Of a stretch of DNA of 12,489 bases, positions 1 to 5,715 are shown piece by piece (position 1 is the first letter of the stretch; each line of letters begins with the position of its first letter). The notes under the pieces were generated by a model, which ran no database searches, had not been told where the DNA came from, and was given only the letters and a program-made list of their open reading frames with translations. The position numbers were made by a program, and so were the translations under genes. The DNA lies in contig CAYISF010000016.1 of assembly GCA_964366065.1 (NCBI GenBank), forward strand, positions 1 through 12,489. The letters are read 5' to 3'. Source of the stretch: JBAZYZ01 sp964366065 (GTDB taxonomy: Bacteria; Patescibacteriota; Minisyncoccia; Phycocordibacterales; VMEP01).

Positions 1-180
1 CTACATACCAAGATACCTAAAGATTTTCCAGTGCAACCAACGAAACCTGAAAAGGCTAAGGACCCTGCAACATGCGGGTACTGTGGGCTGACATGGGATG
101 ATTCTATTTCTACATCATGGACGCCTGCACCATCCGGGCGCTGCCCGTTTGAGTATTTTCATAATTACGAAGAGAGATAA
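1..180 (+). CDS. C-terminal part of an unidentified protein (5' end outside window)
   Basis: Frame 1 is open from the first base to a TAA at 178-180, giving 59 residues with no start codon, so this is the tail of a longer gene. The end contains a CGYCGLTWDD motif followed by TSWTPAPSGRCPFEYFH. This Cys-x2-Cys plus Cys-Pro-Phe-Glu-Tyr pattern looks like a small metal-binding or structural tail that I associate with short hypothetical proteins of phage or accessory origin; that link is memory, not a search. The gene converges on the aminotransferase, and the two 3' ends overlap by 16 bases (165-180). No function can be assigned. Confidence 0.6.
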   Translation, partial: LHTKIPKDFPVQPTKPEKAKDPATCGYCGLTWDDSISTSWTPAPSGRCPFEYFHNYEER

Positions 181-1475
181 TCTTTAATGGTCGATGCTAT
201 CGTTGTCATAGTTTTTTCAAAAACTTTTTCGTCGGGTTCAAGAAGCGTCATGCGAAAACCCGGCAAATCGGAATTAAAACCGGACAGCGGCACCACGCAC
301 ACGCCCGTAGCTCCCATGAAGTAGTAAACGAAACGCTTGTCGGGACTTTTTCCTCCTAATTTTTTAATTTTCGATTCTACTATTTTTCTCACCTGCTCGT
401 CCAAAATGGGAAGCGTCTGCCGGTCGTTTAGTTTCCCCTCTTCAAATACAACTGTCATGTAGAACGCTCCGGCAGGCAAAGGCGCTATAATGCCGGAAAT
501 TCCGCGGAAAATATCATATGCCGTCTCGGCCCGCTTCTCATATATTTTGTTTCTTCCGGAAACATAAGCCGAAAATTTCGGATGCGAAAAAATCTCCGGC
601 AACACTCTTTGCGGGAGCGTGGTGGAACACACTTCCAGCCGTTTGGCATCAAGGAGTGTTTTCGTGTAGCGGGCGAAAAGCGGGTCGCGGTCTTTGTTGT
701 ACATTTCTATCCAGCCGCAGCGGGCGCCGGGCCACGGCACTTCTTTGGAAAGTCCGCGCATAACAATGGCCGGCACTTCCCCGATAACCGAAGCGAGCGG
801 AACCATTTTCTCGGGGCCAAAGTGGAGATTGGCGTAAATTTCATCACAGACGATAAAGAGGTCATACTCTCGGGCGATTGATACGATTTCCTCCAGTATG
901 CGCCTCGGATATATCATTCCCGTGGGATTGTCGGGGTTGATTATAAGAATGCCGGAAATAGCCGGGTTGAATTTAATTTTGTTCCGTAAGTCCTCCAAAT
1001 CCGGCAGCCAGTTCCGGTGCGGATTCAGTTCATAGGTGATGTGATGCGAACCGGCGTGCGCCGCTTCAGCCGAAGAATGCGTCGGATAAGCTGGAGAGGG
1101 GCCGATAACGCGGGCGTGCTCGTTTAGATATGTATAGGCCTTGGAAATAGCGTCACCCAAACCGTTGAAAAAGAGTATGTCGTCTGGTGTAATGTTTATA
1201 CCGGTTTCTTTTTTTCTTTGGTCAGCCAAAAATTTTCTCGTTTCCAAAAGACCGCTGGTTGGCGAATAGCCGAAAACTTTATCGTCCTCATCCATTACCC
1301 GCTTAATAATATCGCGCATCCAGGGGGGTAGTTTCTCCCCTTTGGCCACCGGATCGCCTATATTCTCCCAAAGCATTTTCACGCCTAATTGCTCCAGCTC
1401 GCTGCCAAAATCAACAATTTCCCGTATTTCGTACGAGAGCTCATCAGCGCCGGGATGGACAATGTTATTACGCAT
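165..1475 (-). CDS. Class I/II PLP-dependent aminotransferase
   Basis: A 436-residue fold-type I aminotransferase, which would transfer an amino group between an amino acid and a 2-oxo acid in the cytoplasm. Visible landmarks are the phosphate-binding loop GLGDAI (105-110), NPDNPTG (180-186) with the substrate/PLP Asn at 183, CDEIY with the pyridine-N Asp at 211 and Tyr at 214, the Schiff-base lysine in RGLSKEVPWPG (Lys244) and the phosphate-contacting Arg252. FRMTLL near the C-terminus supplies the usual carboxylate-binding arginine. Length is normal to slightly long for the family. The substrate cannot be fixed from sequence; aspartate-, alanine- or aromatic-type activity is possible. The ATG at 1475 is preceded by TATAGT and six bases, with no Shine-Dalgarno. 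Confidence 0.9.
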   Translation of the reverse strand: MRNNIVHPGADELSYEIREIVDFGSELEQLGVKMLWENIGDPVAKGEKLPPWMRDIIKRVMDEDDKVFGYSPTSGLLETRKFLADQRKKETGINITPDDILFFNGLGDAISKAYTYLNEHARVIGPSPAYPTHSSAEAAHAGSHHITYELNPHRNWLPDLEDLRNKIKFNPAISGILIINPDNPTGMIYPRRILEEIVSIAREYDLFIVCDEIYANLHFGPEKMVPLASVIGEVPAIVMRGLSKEVPWPGARCGWIEMYNKDRDPLFARYTKTLLDAKRLEVCSTTLPQRVLPEIFSHPKFSAYVSGRNKIYEKRAETAYDIFRGISGIIAPLPAGAFYMTVVFEEGKLNDRQTLPILDEQVRKIVESKIKKLGGKSPDKRFVYYFMGATGVCVVPLSGFNSDLPGFRMTLLEPDEKVFEKTMTTIASTIKDYLSS

Positions 1476-1487
1476 AAAGACACTATA
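1476..1487 (-). promoter_or_regulatory. -10 element of the aminotransferase gene (predicted leaderless start)
   Basis: Reading the minus strand, TATAGT (1482-1487) matches the bacterial -10 consensus at five of six bases. It is followed by GTCTTT and then the ATG. With initiation about 7 bases after the hexamer, the transcript would begin at the start codon. The -35 is weak (TTTATC-like at 18 bases). No Shine-Dalgarno lies between. Confidence 0.5.
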
Positions 1488-1549
1488 CTACAAATTCTCT
1501 CCGTGGATAAAAAGAGTTCGCTGTGTTAGATTAAATTTGTTTCCACCCT

Positions 1550-1634
1550 GGATGGGTGGCTGAGTGGTCTAAAGCACCGGTCTTGAAAACCGGCACGCCG
1601 CAAGGCGTCGTGAGTTCGAATCTCACCCCATCCG
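1550..1634 (+). tRNA. tRNA-Ser(UGA)
   Basis: The acceptor arms GGATGGG (1550-1556) and CCCATCC (1627-1633) pair perfectly, with discriminator G1634. The anticodon stem CCGGT/ACCGG encloses the loop CTTGAAA, so the anticodon is UGA and the amino acid is serine. The long variable arm around CGCCGCAAGGCG and a T arm with TTCGAAT fit a class II serine tRNA. The 3' CCA is not encoded: GCA-TTT follows the acceptor stem. A weak hairpin, AGTATC/GATACT at 1649-1665, lies just downstream and may end the transcript. Confidence 0.95.
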
Positions 1635-1733
1635 CATTTGCAAATTTCAGTATCTTTTGGATACTTAAATTTATAAAATTTGACGTGTGAAATTCGAATG
1701 GGAAGGGGGCGGGAAATTGAAACTTCATATTCC

Positions 1734-1768
1734 AAAATAAAATGAGGTCGCCATTAGGCGACCTCATT
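1734..1768 (-). terminator. Rho-independent terminator of the desaturase gene
   Basis: A perfect 12-base-pair stem (1741-1752 with 1757-1768, containing GAGGTCGCC) closes a four-base loop. On the minus strand it is followed by TTATTTT (1734-1740). It starts 18 bases after the desaturase stop codon. It faces tRNA-Ser and protects it from antisense read-through. The + strand side has no T tract, so it is probably directional. Confidence 0.85.
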
Positions 1769-1786
1769 AAACTGTACCGTCGAAAA

Positions 1787-2581
1787 TTACTGCTTTAATC
1801 GAAGGTTTTTATCGTGGATGAAATTCGCTTTCGCTAGCCCCAGAAATTCCATAACTCTTATGTAACCCCAGCCAAGATCAAACTCAAACTTGTAGTACGA
1901 GAACTTGGCTGAAGTTCCGAAGGCGTGGTGATTATTGTGAAGCTCTTCACCGCCAATGATTATCCCCCACGGTACAATATTCACTGACTCAAACACATTG
2001 CTGAATCTTTCACCTTGCTTGAAGTTCTGGTATCCGTAGGAATGGCCTAGACCGTTAATGACTCCCGCCGCCCAAAATGGAATCCAAAGCATTTGGATAG
2101 CGCCAACGCTGATGCCAATCACTCCGAATAAGGCGATGTCAATTAAAAACATAATGACAAGGCCGAGGATGACGTGCTTGCTGTAGATGTTCCTCTCCAG
2201 CCAGTCGTTCGGCGTACCTTGGCCGAATTTTTCCAACGTTTCCGCTTTCTTGGCTTCCAATTTGTAGAGCACGGTACCTTCCCAAACAACCTTGCCGATG
2301 CCAAACCACTTCGGACTGTGGGGGTCTTCTTTGGTCTCGCATTTGGCGTGATGCTTACGATGCACAGCAACCCACTCTTTAGTCACCATTCCCGTCGTAA
2401 CCCAAAGCCAGAGACGAAAAAAGTGGCTTACTACAGGATGTAGTTCAAGCGCGCCATGTGTCTCTGAGCGGTGCAAATATAAAGTCACCGCCACAATGGT
2501 TATATGTGTAAGACCGAGGACCACGAGAACGTAGCCCCACCACGGCCAATCAAAAAAGCCATGTGAAAGTTGCCAGTTCAT
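1787..2581 (-). CDS. Membrane fatty acid desaturase (delta-9 acyl-CoA/acyl-lipid type)
   Basis: A 264-residue di-iron membrane desaturase that would introduce a cis double bond into a fatty acyl chain using O2 and an electron donor. The three histidine boxes are intact: HRSETH (37-42), HRKHH (74-78) and HNNHH (215-219). The extra ligand histidine GLGHSYGYQNF (His180) is also present, so all expected iron ligands are there. Hydrophobic segments at about 13-35, 51-65, 135-156 and 158-178 give the usual two hairpins. The ATG is preceded by AAAGGAG (2588-2594) six bases upstream, and a TATAAT lies further up. This is the only gene here with such a clear ribosome-binding site. It is a single-gene unit ending in its own terminator. 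Function requires oxygen and an acyl donor, which CPR cells usually do not synthesise. Confidence 0.93.
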   Translation of the reverse strand: MNWQLSHGFFDWPWWGYVLVVLGLTHITIVAVTLYLHRSETHGALELHPVVSHFFRLWLWVTTGMVTKEWVAVHRKHHAKCETKEDPHSPKWFGIGKVVWEGTVLYKLEAKKAETLEKFGQGTPNDWLERNIYSKHVILGLVIMFLIDIALFGVIGISVGAIQMLWIPFWAAGVINGLGHSYGYQNFKQGERFSNVFESVNIVPWGIIIGGEELHNNHHAFGTSAKFSYYKFEFDLGWGYIRVMEFLGLAKANFIHDKNLRLKQ

Positions 2582-2587
2582 GGTGAT

Positions 2588-2641
2588 CTCCTTTCTAAAA
2601 CAGTTATAAAGACCTAAAATTTACCCTAAAAAATTATATCA
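2588..2641 (-). promoter_or_regulatory. Promoter, leader and ribosome-binding site of the desaturase gene
   Basis: On the minus strand TATAAT (2633-2638) is preceded by TGA, which makes an extended -10 (TGn-TATAAT). No good -35 is visible at 17 bases. Transcription would start near 2626 and give a leader of about 45 bases, with AAAGGAG at 2588-2594 six bases before the ATG. This differs from the leaderless arrangement of its neighbours. Confidence 0.6.
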
Positions 2642-2790
2642 CGTGAGATAATTCGATCCTAAAAGACTTTTCCTTCCTTATCTACTCCGGTTCTCGTCTC
2701 CTCTCAAGAACTTCGGCTGGACAGGCAGGGATATTTTCAAACAGATACCGCCGATTTTTGTTTACGCCTGAAAATGTTAAAGTAAGTGTA

Positions 2791-3279
2791 ATGGCAAAGC
2801 ACGACAAGAAAAATAAACAAGAACAAGCGTTTGTCGTCTGGCAGGGATACGAATACGAGCATCGGGAAAAAACCGGCGATTGGTACTGGGTACTCACTAT
2901 TATTTCAGTGGCAGTTGCCGTAGGCGCCATATTTTTCCACAATTATCTTTTCGCCGTACTCATTATTGTCGCGGCGTTTTCCATAGCTGTTCATGCCGCG
3001 CAAAAACCCGCGCTTAAAGAGTTCCGCATTGATGCCCGTGGAATAAAAATCGGGAAAAAATTCTACCGCTATGAAAGTATCGATTCGTTCTGGATTGATG
3101 ACGGAACAGTTCCGCCCCAGCTTTTTTTTGAACTGAAGCGTCCGTTCATACCGCTTATCATAATACCGGTCGGCACGGCAAACGTCGCGATTGCCAAAGA
3201 AATTTTGTTTAATAATCTTACAGAAAAGGAGCAGTCCGTTCCGGCGGCGCAAAAAATTCTTGATTCCTTTGGTTTTTAG
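2791..3279 (+). CDS. Two-helix membrane protein of unknown function, PH-like tail
   Basis: From the ATG at 2791 the protein has 162 residues. A charged, lysine-rich N-terminus (1-12) and WQGYEYEHREKTGDWYW (17-33) precede two membrane helices at about 34-49 and 52-69. The C-terminal half (about 75-140) contains FRIDARGIKIGKKFYRY and SFWIDDG and alternates in a beta-rich way like a bacterial PH-like domain. Similar two-helix proteins are common in CPR genomes by my recollection; no function is known to me. An in-frame TTG at 2758 could extend it by 11 residues. I prefer 2791 because a -10-like TAAAGT sits at 2778-2783, which would leave the TTG upstream of the message. Confidence 0.7.
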   Translation: MAKHDKKNKQEQAFVVWQGYEYEHREKTGDWYWVLTIISVAVAVGAIFFHNYLFAVLIIVAAFSIAVHAAQKPALKEFRIDARGIKIGKKFYRYESIDSFWIDDGTVPPQLFFELKRPFIPLIIIPVGTANVAIAKEILFNNLTEKEQSVPAAQKILDSFGF

Positions 3280-3299
3280 CCGGTTCGCCCATAGCTTCA

Positions 3300-3337
3300 G
3301 TGGGGCGAGCAGGAATTTCACCCGCCCACCTTTTTAT
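3300..3337 (+). terminator. Terminator after the two-helix membrane protein gene
   Basis: GTGGGGCG (3300-3307) can pair with CGCCCAC (3323-3329) with one bulged G, and is followed by CTTTTTATA. It lies 20 bases after the stop codon at 3279 and ends just before the opposing tRNA-Arg. Confidence 0.6.
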
Positions 3338-3341
3338 ATTG

Positions 3342-3413
3342 TCTCCCCGGCAGGAATCGAACCTGCATCACCTCCTTCGGAGGGAGATATCCTATCCGTT
3401 GAACGACAGGGAG
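3342..3413 (-). tRNA. tRNA-Arg(CCG)
   Basis: On the minus strand the acceptor arms CTCCCTG (3413-3407) and CGGGGAG (3349-3343) pair with one G-T, with discriminator A. The D arm is GTTC/GGAT. The anticodon stem TCTCC/GGAGG encloses CTCCGAA, so the anticodon is CCG, reading CGG as arginine. The T arm GCAGG/CCTGC holds TTCGATT. CCA is not encoded. The first 19 bases of the tRNA recur upstream at 3504-3522. Confidence 0.94.
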
Positions 3414-3469
3414 TATTAAACTATTTCCTAAACCTACATTACCACTTTCGCACAAAACGGCATTTCTCG

Positions 3470-3503
3470 CCCCGTAGTAAGCGTATTCGCTTTACTACTG
3501 GGG
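3470..3503. repeat. Hairpin element with CCCCGTAGTRA core
   Basis: CCCCGTAGTAAGCG pairs with CGCTTTACTACTGGGG around TATT, with single-base bulges. It sits directly next to the duplicated tRNA segment at 3504-3522. Its outer core CCCCGTAGTRA recurs as the left arm of the larger palindrome at 11799-11876, which suggests one family of dispersed palindromic elements. Confidence 0.6.
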
Positions 3504-3522
3504 TCCGTTGAACGACAGGGAG
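3504..3522 (-). pseudogene. Duplicated 5' segment of tRNA-Arg(CCG)
   Basis: Nineteen bases (3504-3522) are identical to 3395-3413, the acceptor 5' strand, D-stem 5' strand and most of the D loop of tRNA-Arg(CCG), in the same orientation 109 bases upstream. The rest of a tRNA does not follow, so it is a fragment. A 90-base insert containing the hairpin at 3470-3503 separates the two copies. Confidence 0.75.
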
Positions 3523-3573
3523 TTGGCTTGATTATACTTTATAAAAGGTGGGTGGGCGGGCCTAAAGTTAATT

Positions 3574-4188
3574 CTACCTCAAAACTTTAGCCAGCACCGG
3601 GTATATTTTTTCAGCAATAAATTTGTATCCATTATTATTCGGATGAATTTCATCAGTCATTAAAGATTTATTTCTAAAAAGTCCGTCTAATACATTAGGG
3701 ACATAGGTAGCCCCTGTTTCTTCGGCGAGATTTTCAAAATCAGTATCAAAATGATCAATTAGTATCCCCCCGCGTACTCCAAGCAGCACAACGATAGCGC
3801 CATCTTCATGAAAGCGGGAAATCAATGTCCGAAGATTTTGAAAAGTTTCTTCTCGCGGAATTCTTTTCAAATAATCATTTCCGCCTAAAAGGAGAATTAC
3901 AATGCGAGGATGTTTATCAATGGCTTCCCCCACTCGCGCTAGGCCGTCCCTCGTAGTATCGCCAGAAACACCCAAATTTATGATTGGCTCTCCTATTTTC
4001 CCCGATAAAATGGATACAAAGTCATTTCTATCCGTAGAGCCCACGCCGGCAACTAAACTGTCGCCAAAAGCGACAATCGGACCTTCATGTGGAGGATAAT
4101 TTTTTATGGAATCACTACCGCTAAATATATAGTAAATACCAAAACCTATGATTACGACTGCAAGTAAAATTATTAGAAATTTTTTCAT
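3574..4188 (-). CDS. Membrane-anchored SGNH/GDSL hydrolase (TesA-like esterase)
   Basis: A 204-residue protein from the ATG at 4188. An N-terminal hydrophobic segment (about 3-21, KK before it) acts as signal peptide or anchor, so the enzyme would act outside the membrane. The four SGNH blocks are present: FGDSL with nucleophile Ser44, NLGVSGDTT with Gly73, LGGND with Asn104, and DEIHPN with Asp179 and His182. The closest family type is the TesA/lysophospholipase L1/arylesterase group, hydrolysing acyl esters or thioesters; the substrate is not deducible. An open frame extends upstream to 4329 through a repeat and the end of a tRNA, and I reject that start. The gene is A+T rich: three 60-base blocks counted by hand have 15, 20 and 23 G+C, against 35 in a ruvA block. 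It may be acquired. Confidence 0.88.
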   Translation of the reverse strand: MKKFLIILLAVVIIGFGIYYIFSGSDSIKNYPPHEGPIVAFGDSLVAGVGSTDRNDFVSILSGKIGEPIINLGVSGDTTRDGLARVGEAIDKHPRIVILLLGGNDYLKRIPREETFQNLRTLISRFHEDGAIVVLLGVRGGILIDHFDTDFENLAEETGATYVPNVLDGLFRNKSLMTDEIHPNNNGYKFIAEKIYPVLAKVLR

Positions 4189-4196
4189 TAGCAACT

Positions 4197-4349
4197 TTAT
4201 GCCCTCGACAGGAATCTCGACTGCCGTCGCGGGTGGTTTTCTCGCTCGCTTCGCTCGCATAGAAAACCCTTTCGATTCGTGCATGCGGGTGAAACAGTTC
4301 ACCCGCTCTCGGGCATAATTGCTCCGCACTTATGCCCTCGACAGGAATC
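4197..4349. repeat. Direct repeat of the tRNA-Arg(GCG) 3' end flanking a palindromic element
   Basis: The 20 bases at 4330-4349 (discriminator, acceptor 3' strand, T-stem and part of the T loop of tRNA-Arg) are repeated exactly at 4197-4216. The 113 bases between hold GCGGGTGAA-ACAG-TTCACCCGC (perfect 9-base-pair hairpin), GGTTTTCT/AGAAAACC around a GCTCGC-rich loop, and GGGCATAA/TTATGCCC. No open gene lies inside. The layout resembles attL/attR left by integration at a tRNA 3' end, but the insert is far too short for an active element. Confidence 0.7.
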
Positions 4350-4404
4350 GAACCTGTATTTTAAGATCCGCAATCTTATGTCCTATCCGTTGAACGACGA
4401 GGGC
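4333..4404 (-). tRNA. tRNA-Arg(GCG)
   Basis: On the minus strand the acceptor arms GCCCTCG (4404-4398) and CGAGGGC (4340-4334) pair perfectly, with discriminator A4333. The D arm is GTTC/GGAC. The anticodon stem TAAGA/TCTTA encloses TTGCGGA, so positions 34-36 read GCG, decoding CGC and CGU as arginine. The T arm is ACAGG-TTCGATT-CCTGT. The D arm closely resembles that of tRNA-Arg(CCG) nearby. CCA is not encoded. A GCG anticodon is unusual, since bacteria normally use ACG modified to ICG. Confidence 0.9.
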
Positions 4405-4459
4405 GTGAACAACAGATAAAACATAACACATAACGAGTAAAACTGAAACGCTAGTTTCT

Positions 4460-5233
4460 TCATTGTTTGTTGTCTATGAGCCATTCACGGATAAGCTTTT
4501 TTACTTCTTCGGGACCGCTTACTTGTATTGTTGCAACTCCGGCTTGTTTTACCGGTTCATCATTCCCGCCTGGATAAAGCGCGTCGCCGACGAATATCAT
4601 GTGGTCAATCGGAACACCTAAAAGTTCTTCTATTTTTCTTATGCCATAGGCCTTGTCTATCCCTTTTCTGGTCACGTCTATTGAAGTCATTCCTCCGGTA
4701 CGAACTTCAAATTCCGCAAGTTTGTTTTTCATCGTCTTAGCCATAGCGAGACGGACGCTGTTTTTAACTTCATTCCATGCCTGTTTTTTGGCAACCGGCG
4801 CTTCTTGTCCCACCGCGGAGAAGGTTATTTGTGTACCCCTGTCTTCTATAATCTCGCCGAAGACCTCTTCCGGATGCTCGTAGTTATGTTCACGAAAAGT
4901 TTCATTGAAAGCACTTAGAATTTTCTCTTTTTCTTCGCCGGTTAAACGGTCGGCGTATTTTTCTTTCCATTCACCATCCTCGTGATAATAATATTGCGAC
5001 GCGCAAGTCGGGAAAAGATGGAGCTTGGGCAAAAGTTCGTTTGGCACTTTGAGTCCGGCTAAAAATTGCTTAGTGAATTGGCTATGCGAACCGCCGCCGA
5101 TTACAGCCACTTGTTTAATTTCCAAAAGTTTCCCCAAAATATCCGACATTCCCGCGTCCACAACCGACTTGCTTTCGGCAAGAGTGCCGTCCAAATCAAA
5201 GACCACTAATTTTTTGTCGGGAATTGAGTTCAT
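4460..5233 (-). CDS. HAD-IIB family phosphatase, phosphomannomutase-like
   Basis: From the ATG at 5233 the protein has 257 residues. It has HAD motif I VFDLDGTLAE (nucleophile Asp13, acid Asp15), a motif III lysine region DVTRKGIDKAYG (Lys190), and motif IV FVGDALYPGGNDEPV (Asp217, Asn224, Asp225). The PGGND motif and overall layout resemble the eukaryotic-type phosphomannomutase (PMM) branch of HAD-IIB, which carries GDKT-x-PGGND. It could be a sugar-phosphate mutase or a sugar-phosphate phosphatase. An upstream in-frame TTG (5248) lies inside the rpsT terminator, so I prefer 5233, although no Shine-Dalgarno is seen. The gene follows rpsT on the same strand and precedes tRNA-Arg(GCG). Confidence 0.82.
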   Translation of the reverse strand: MNSIPDKKLVVFDLDGTLAESKSVVDAGMSDILGKLLEIKQVAVIGGGSHSQFTKQFLAGLKVPNELLPKLHLFPTCASQYYYHEDGEWKEKYADRLTGEEKEKILSAFNETFREHNYEHPEEVFGEIIEDRGTQITFSAVGQEAPVAKKQAWNEVKNSVRLAMAKTMKNKLAEFEVRTGGMTSIDVTRKGIDKAYGIRKIEELLGVPIDHMIFVGDALYPGGNDEPVKQAGVATIQVSGPEEVKKLIREWLIDNKQ

Positions 5234-5246
5234 GGTGAAATTTGGC

Positions 5247-5273
5247 AAAAAAGTCCGTGGCGCGGACTTTTTT
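5247..5273 (-). terminator. Terminator after rpsT
   Basis: AAAAAAGTCCG (5247-5257) and CGGACTTTTTT (5263-5273) form a perfect 11-base-pair stem with a five-base loop and a run of T. On the minus strand it starts one base after the rpsT stop codon region (5275-5277) and ends 14 bases before the HAD start at 5233. The A/T sides are symmetric, so it could work both ways. Partial read-through would feed the HAD gene. Confidence 0.8.
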
Positions 5274-5274
5274 G

Positions 5275-5538
5275 CTAGGAGATTTTCCGGAGCGCCTTTG
5301 CCAGCCGCGACTTTTTGCGGGAAGCCGTGTTCTTTTTTATAACGCCTCGTTTAGCCGCTTTATCAAGCGCCTGATAAGCCGAAGCGATGAGTTTTTCGGC
5401 TTCAGTTTTCTTTTTATTTAATATGAGTTTCCTGACATTTTTCACAATGTCTTTCATCACCCGTCCGCGGCGGTCGTTATAAATTTTCTGCCGCTTGGAA
5501 ACGCGAATTGCTTTTCGTGCTGATTTGGTTAATGCCAT
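5275..5538 (-). CDS. rpsT: 30S ribosomal protein S20
   Basis: An 87-residue, strongly basic helical protein of the usual S20 length. It starts MALTKSARKAIRVSKRQ, followed by the NDRRGRVMKDIVKNVRK helix and the AAKRGVIKKNTASRKKSRLA C-terminal region typical of bS20. It binds 16S rRNA in the small subunit and aids assembly. No Shine-Dalgarno is present; instead a seven-codon open frame (ATG at 5563 to TAA at 5543) ends four bases before the start. It is divergent from ruvA and followed directly by a strong terminator. Confidence 0.97.
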   Translation of the reverse strand: MALTKSARKAIRVSKRQKIYNDRRGRVMKDIVKNVRKLILNKKKTEAEKLIASAYQALDKAAKRGVIKKNTASRKKSRLAKALRKIS

Positions 5539-5542
5539 CCCA

Positions 5543-5563
5543 TTAGAAACAGGTTGCGGTCAT
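5543..5563 (-). promoter_or_regulatory. Possible leader mini-frame upstream of rpsT
   Basis: ATG ACC GCA ACC TGT TTC TAA on the minus strand ends four bases before the rpsT ATG. A diverged inverted copy of this region, from ATGACCGC to TTTCTAACGGGA, lies at 5640-5661 on the + strand. The frame could affect S20 translation by coupling, or it may be chance. Confidence 0.25.
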
Positions 5564-5715
5564 TTCGCTATCCTGATAATTATTTATGTTAAATATCGTA
5601 TGGTATTGCTTCATAAACTACTTTTCTGTATTAAATTATATGACCGCGGTTTCTAACGGGACAAGTAATTTTGTTGCGACTACTATAACAAGTGTTTATA
5701 AAAAACGCAAATCGA

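Larger units (their letters stand above)
3321..3560. repeat. Inverted repeat pair enclosing tRNA-Arg(CCG)
   Basis: CCCGCCCACC at 3321-3330 is exactly complementary to GGTGGGCGGG at 3551-3560. Both inner sides continue into an A/T run (TTTTTATATT on the left; ATAAAA on the right, after a four-base GGTG insertion). The left copy is also part of the terminator of the preceding gene. The pair encloses the tRNA, a hairpin and the duplicated tRNA 5' segment. Confidence 0.5.

Noticed and set aside
1526..1767. Minus-strand open frames over tRNA-Ser
   Set aside because: They are translations of the tRNA complement and its flank.
2682..2790. Dispersed repeat in CTTCGGCTGGACAGGCAGG before the two-helix protein gene
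   Set aside because: It looks like repeat-derived sequence, but only one copy is in the window and no clear inverted structure supports it.
3191..3511. + strand open frame across the tRNA-Arg region
   Set aside because: It is antisense to a tRNA and crosses a terminator and hairpin; the peptide is composed of tRNA antisense sequence.
4189..4329. N-terminal extension of the SGNH hydrolase
   Set aside because: The extra 47 residues are encoded by the palindromic element and the duplicated tRNA end. A signal-anchor starts at the ATG at 4188.
5234..5248. TTG start for the HAD protein
   Set aside because: It lies inside the T-rich arm of the rpsT terminator, and the ATG at 5233 directly precedes the conserved domain.
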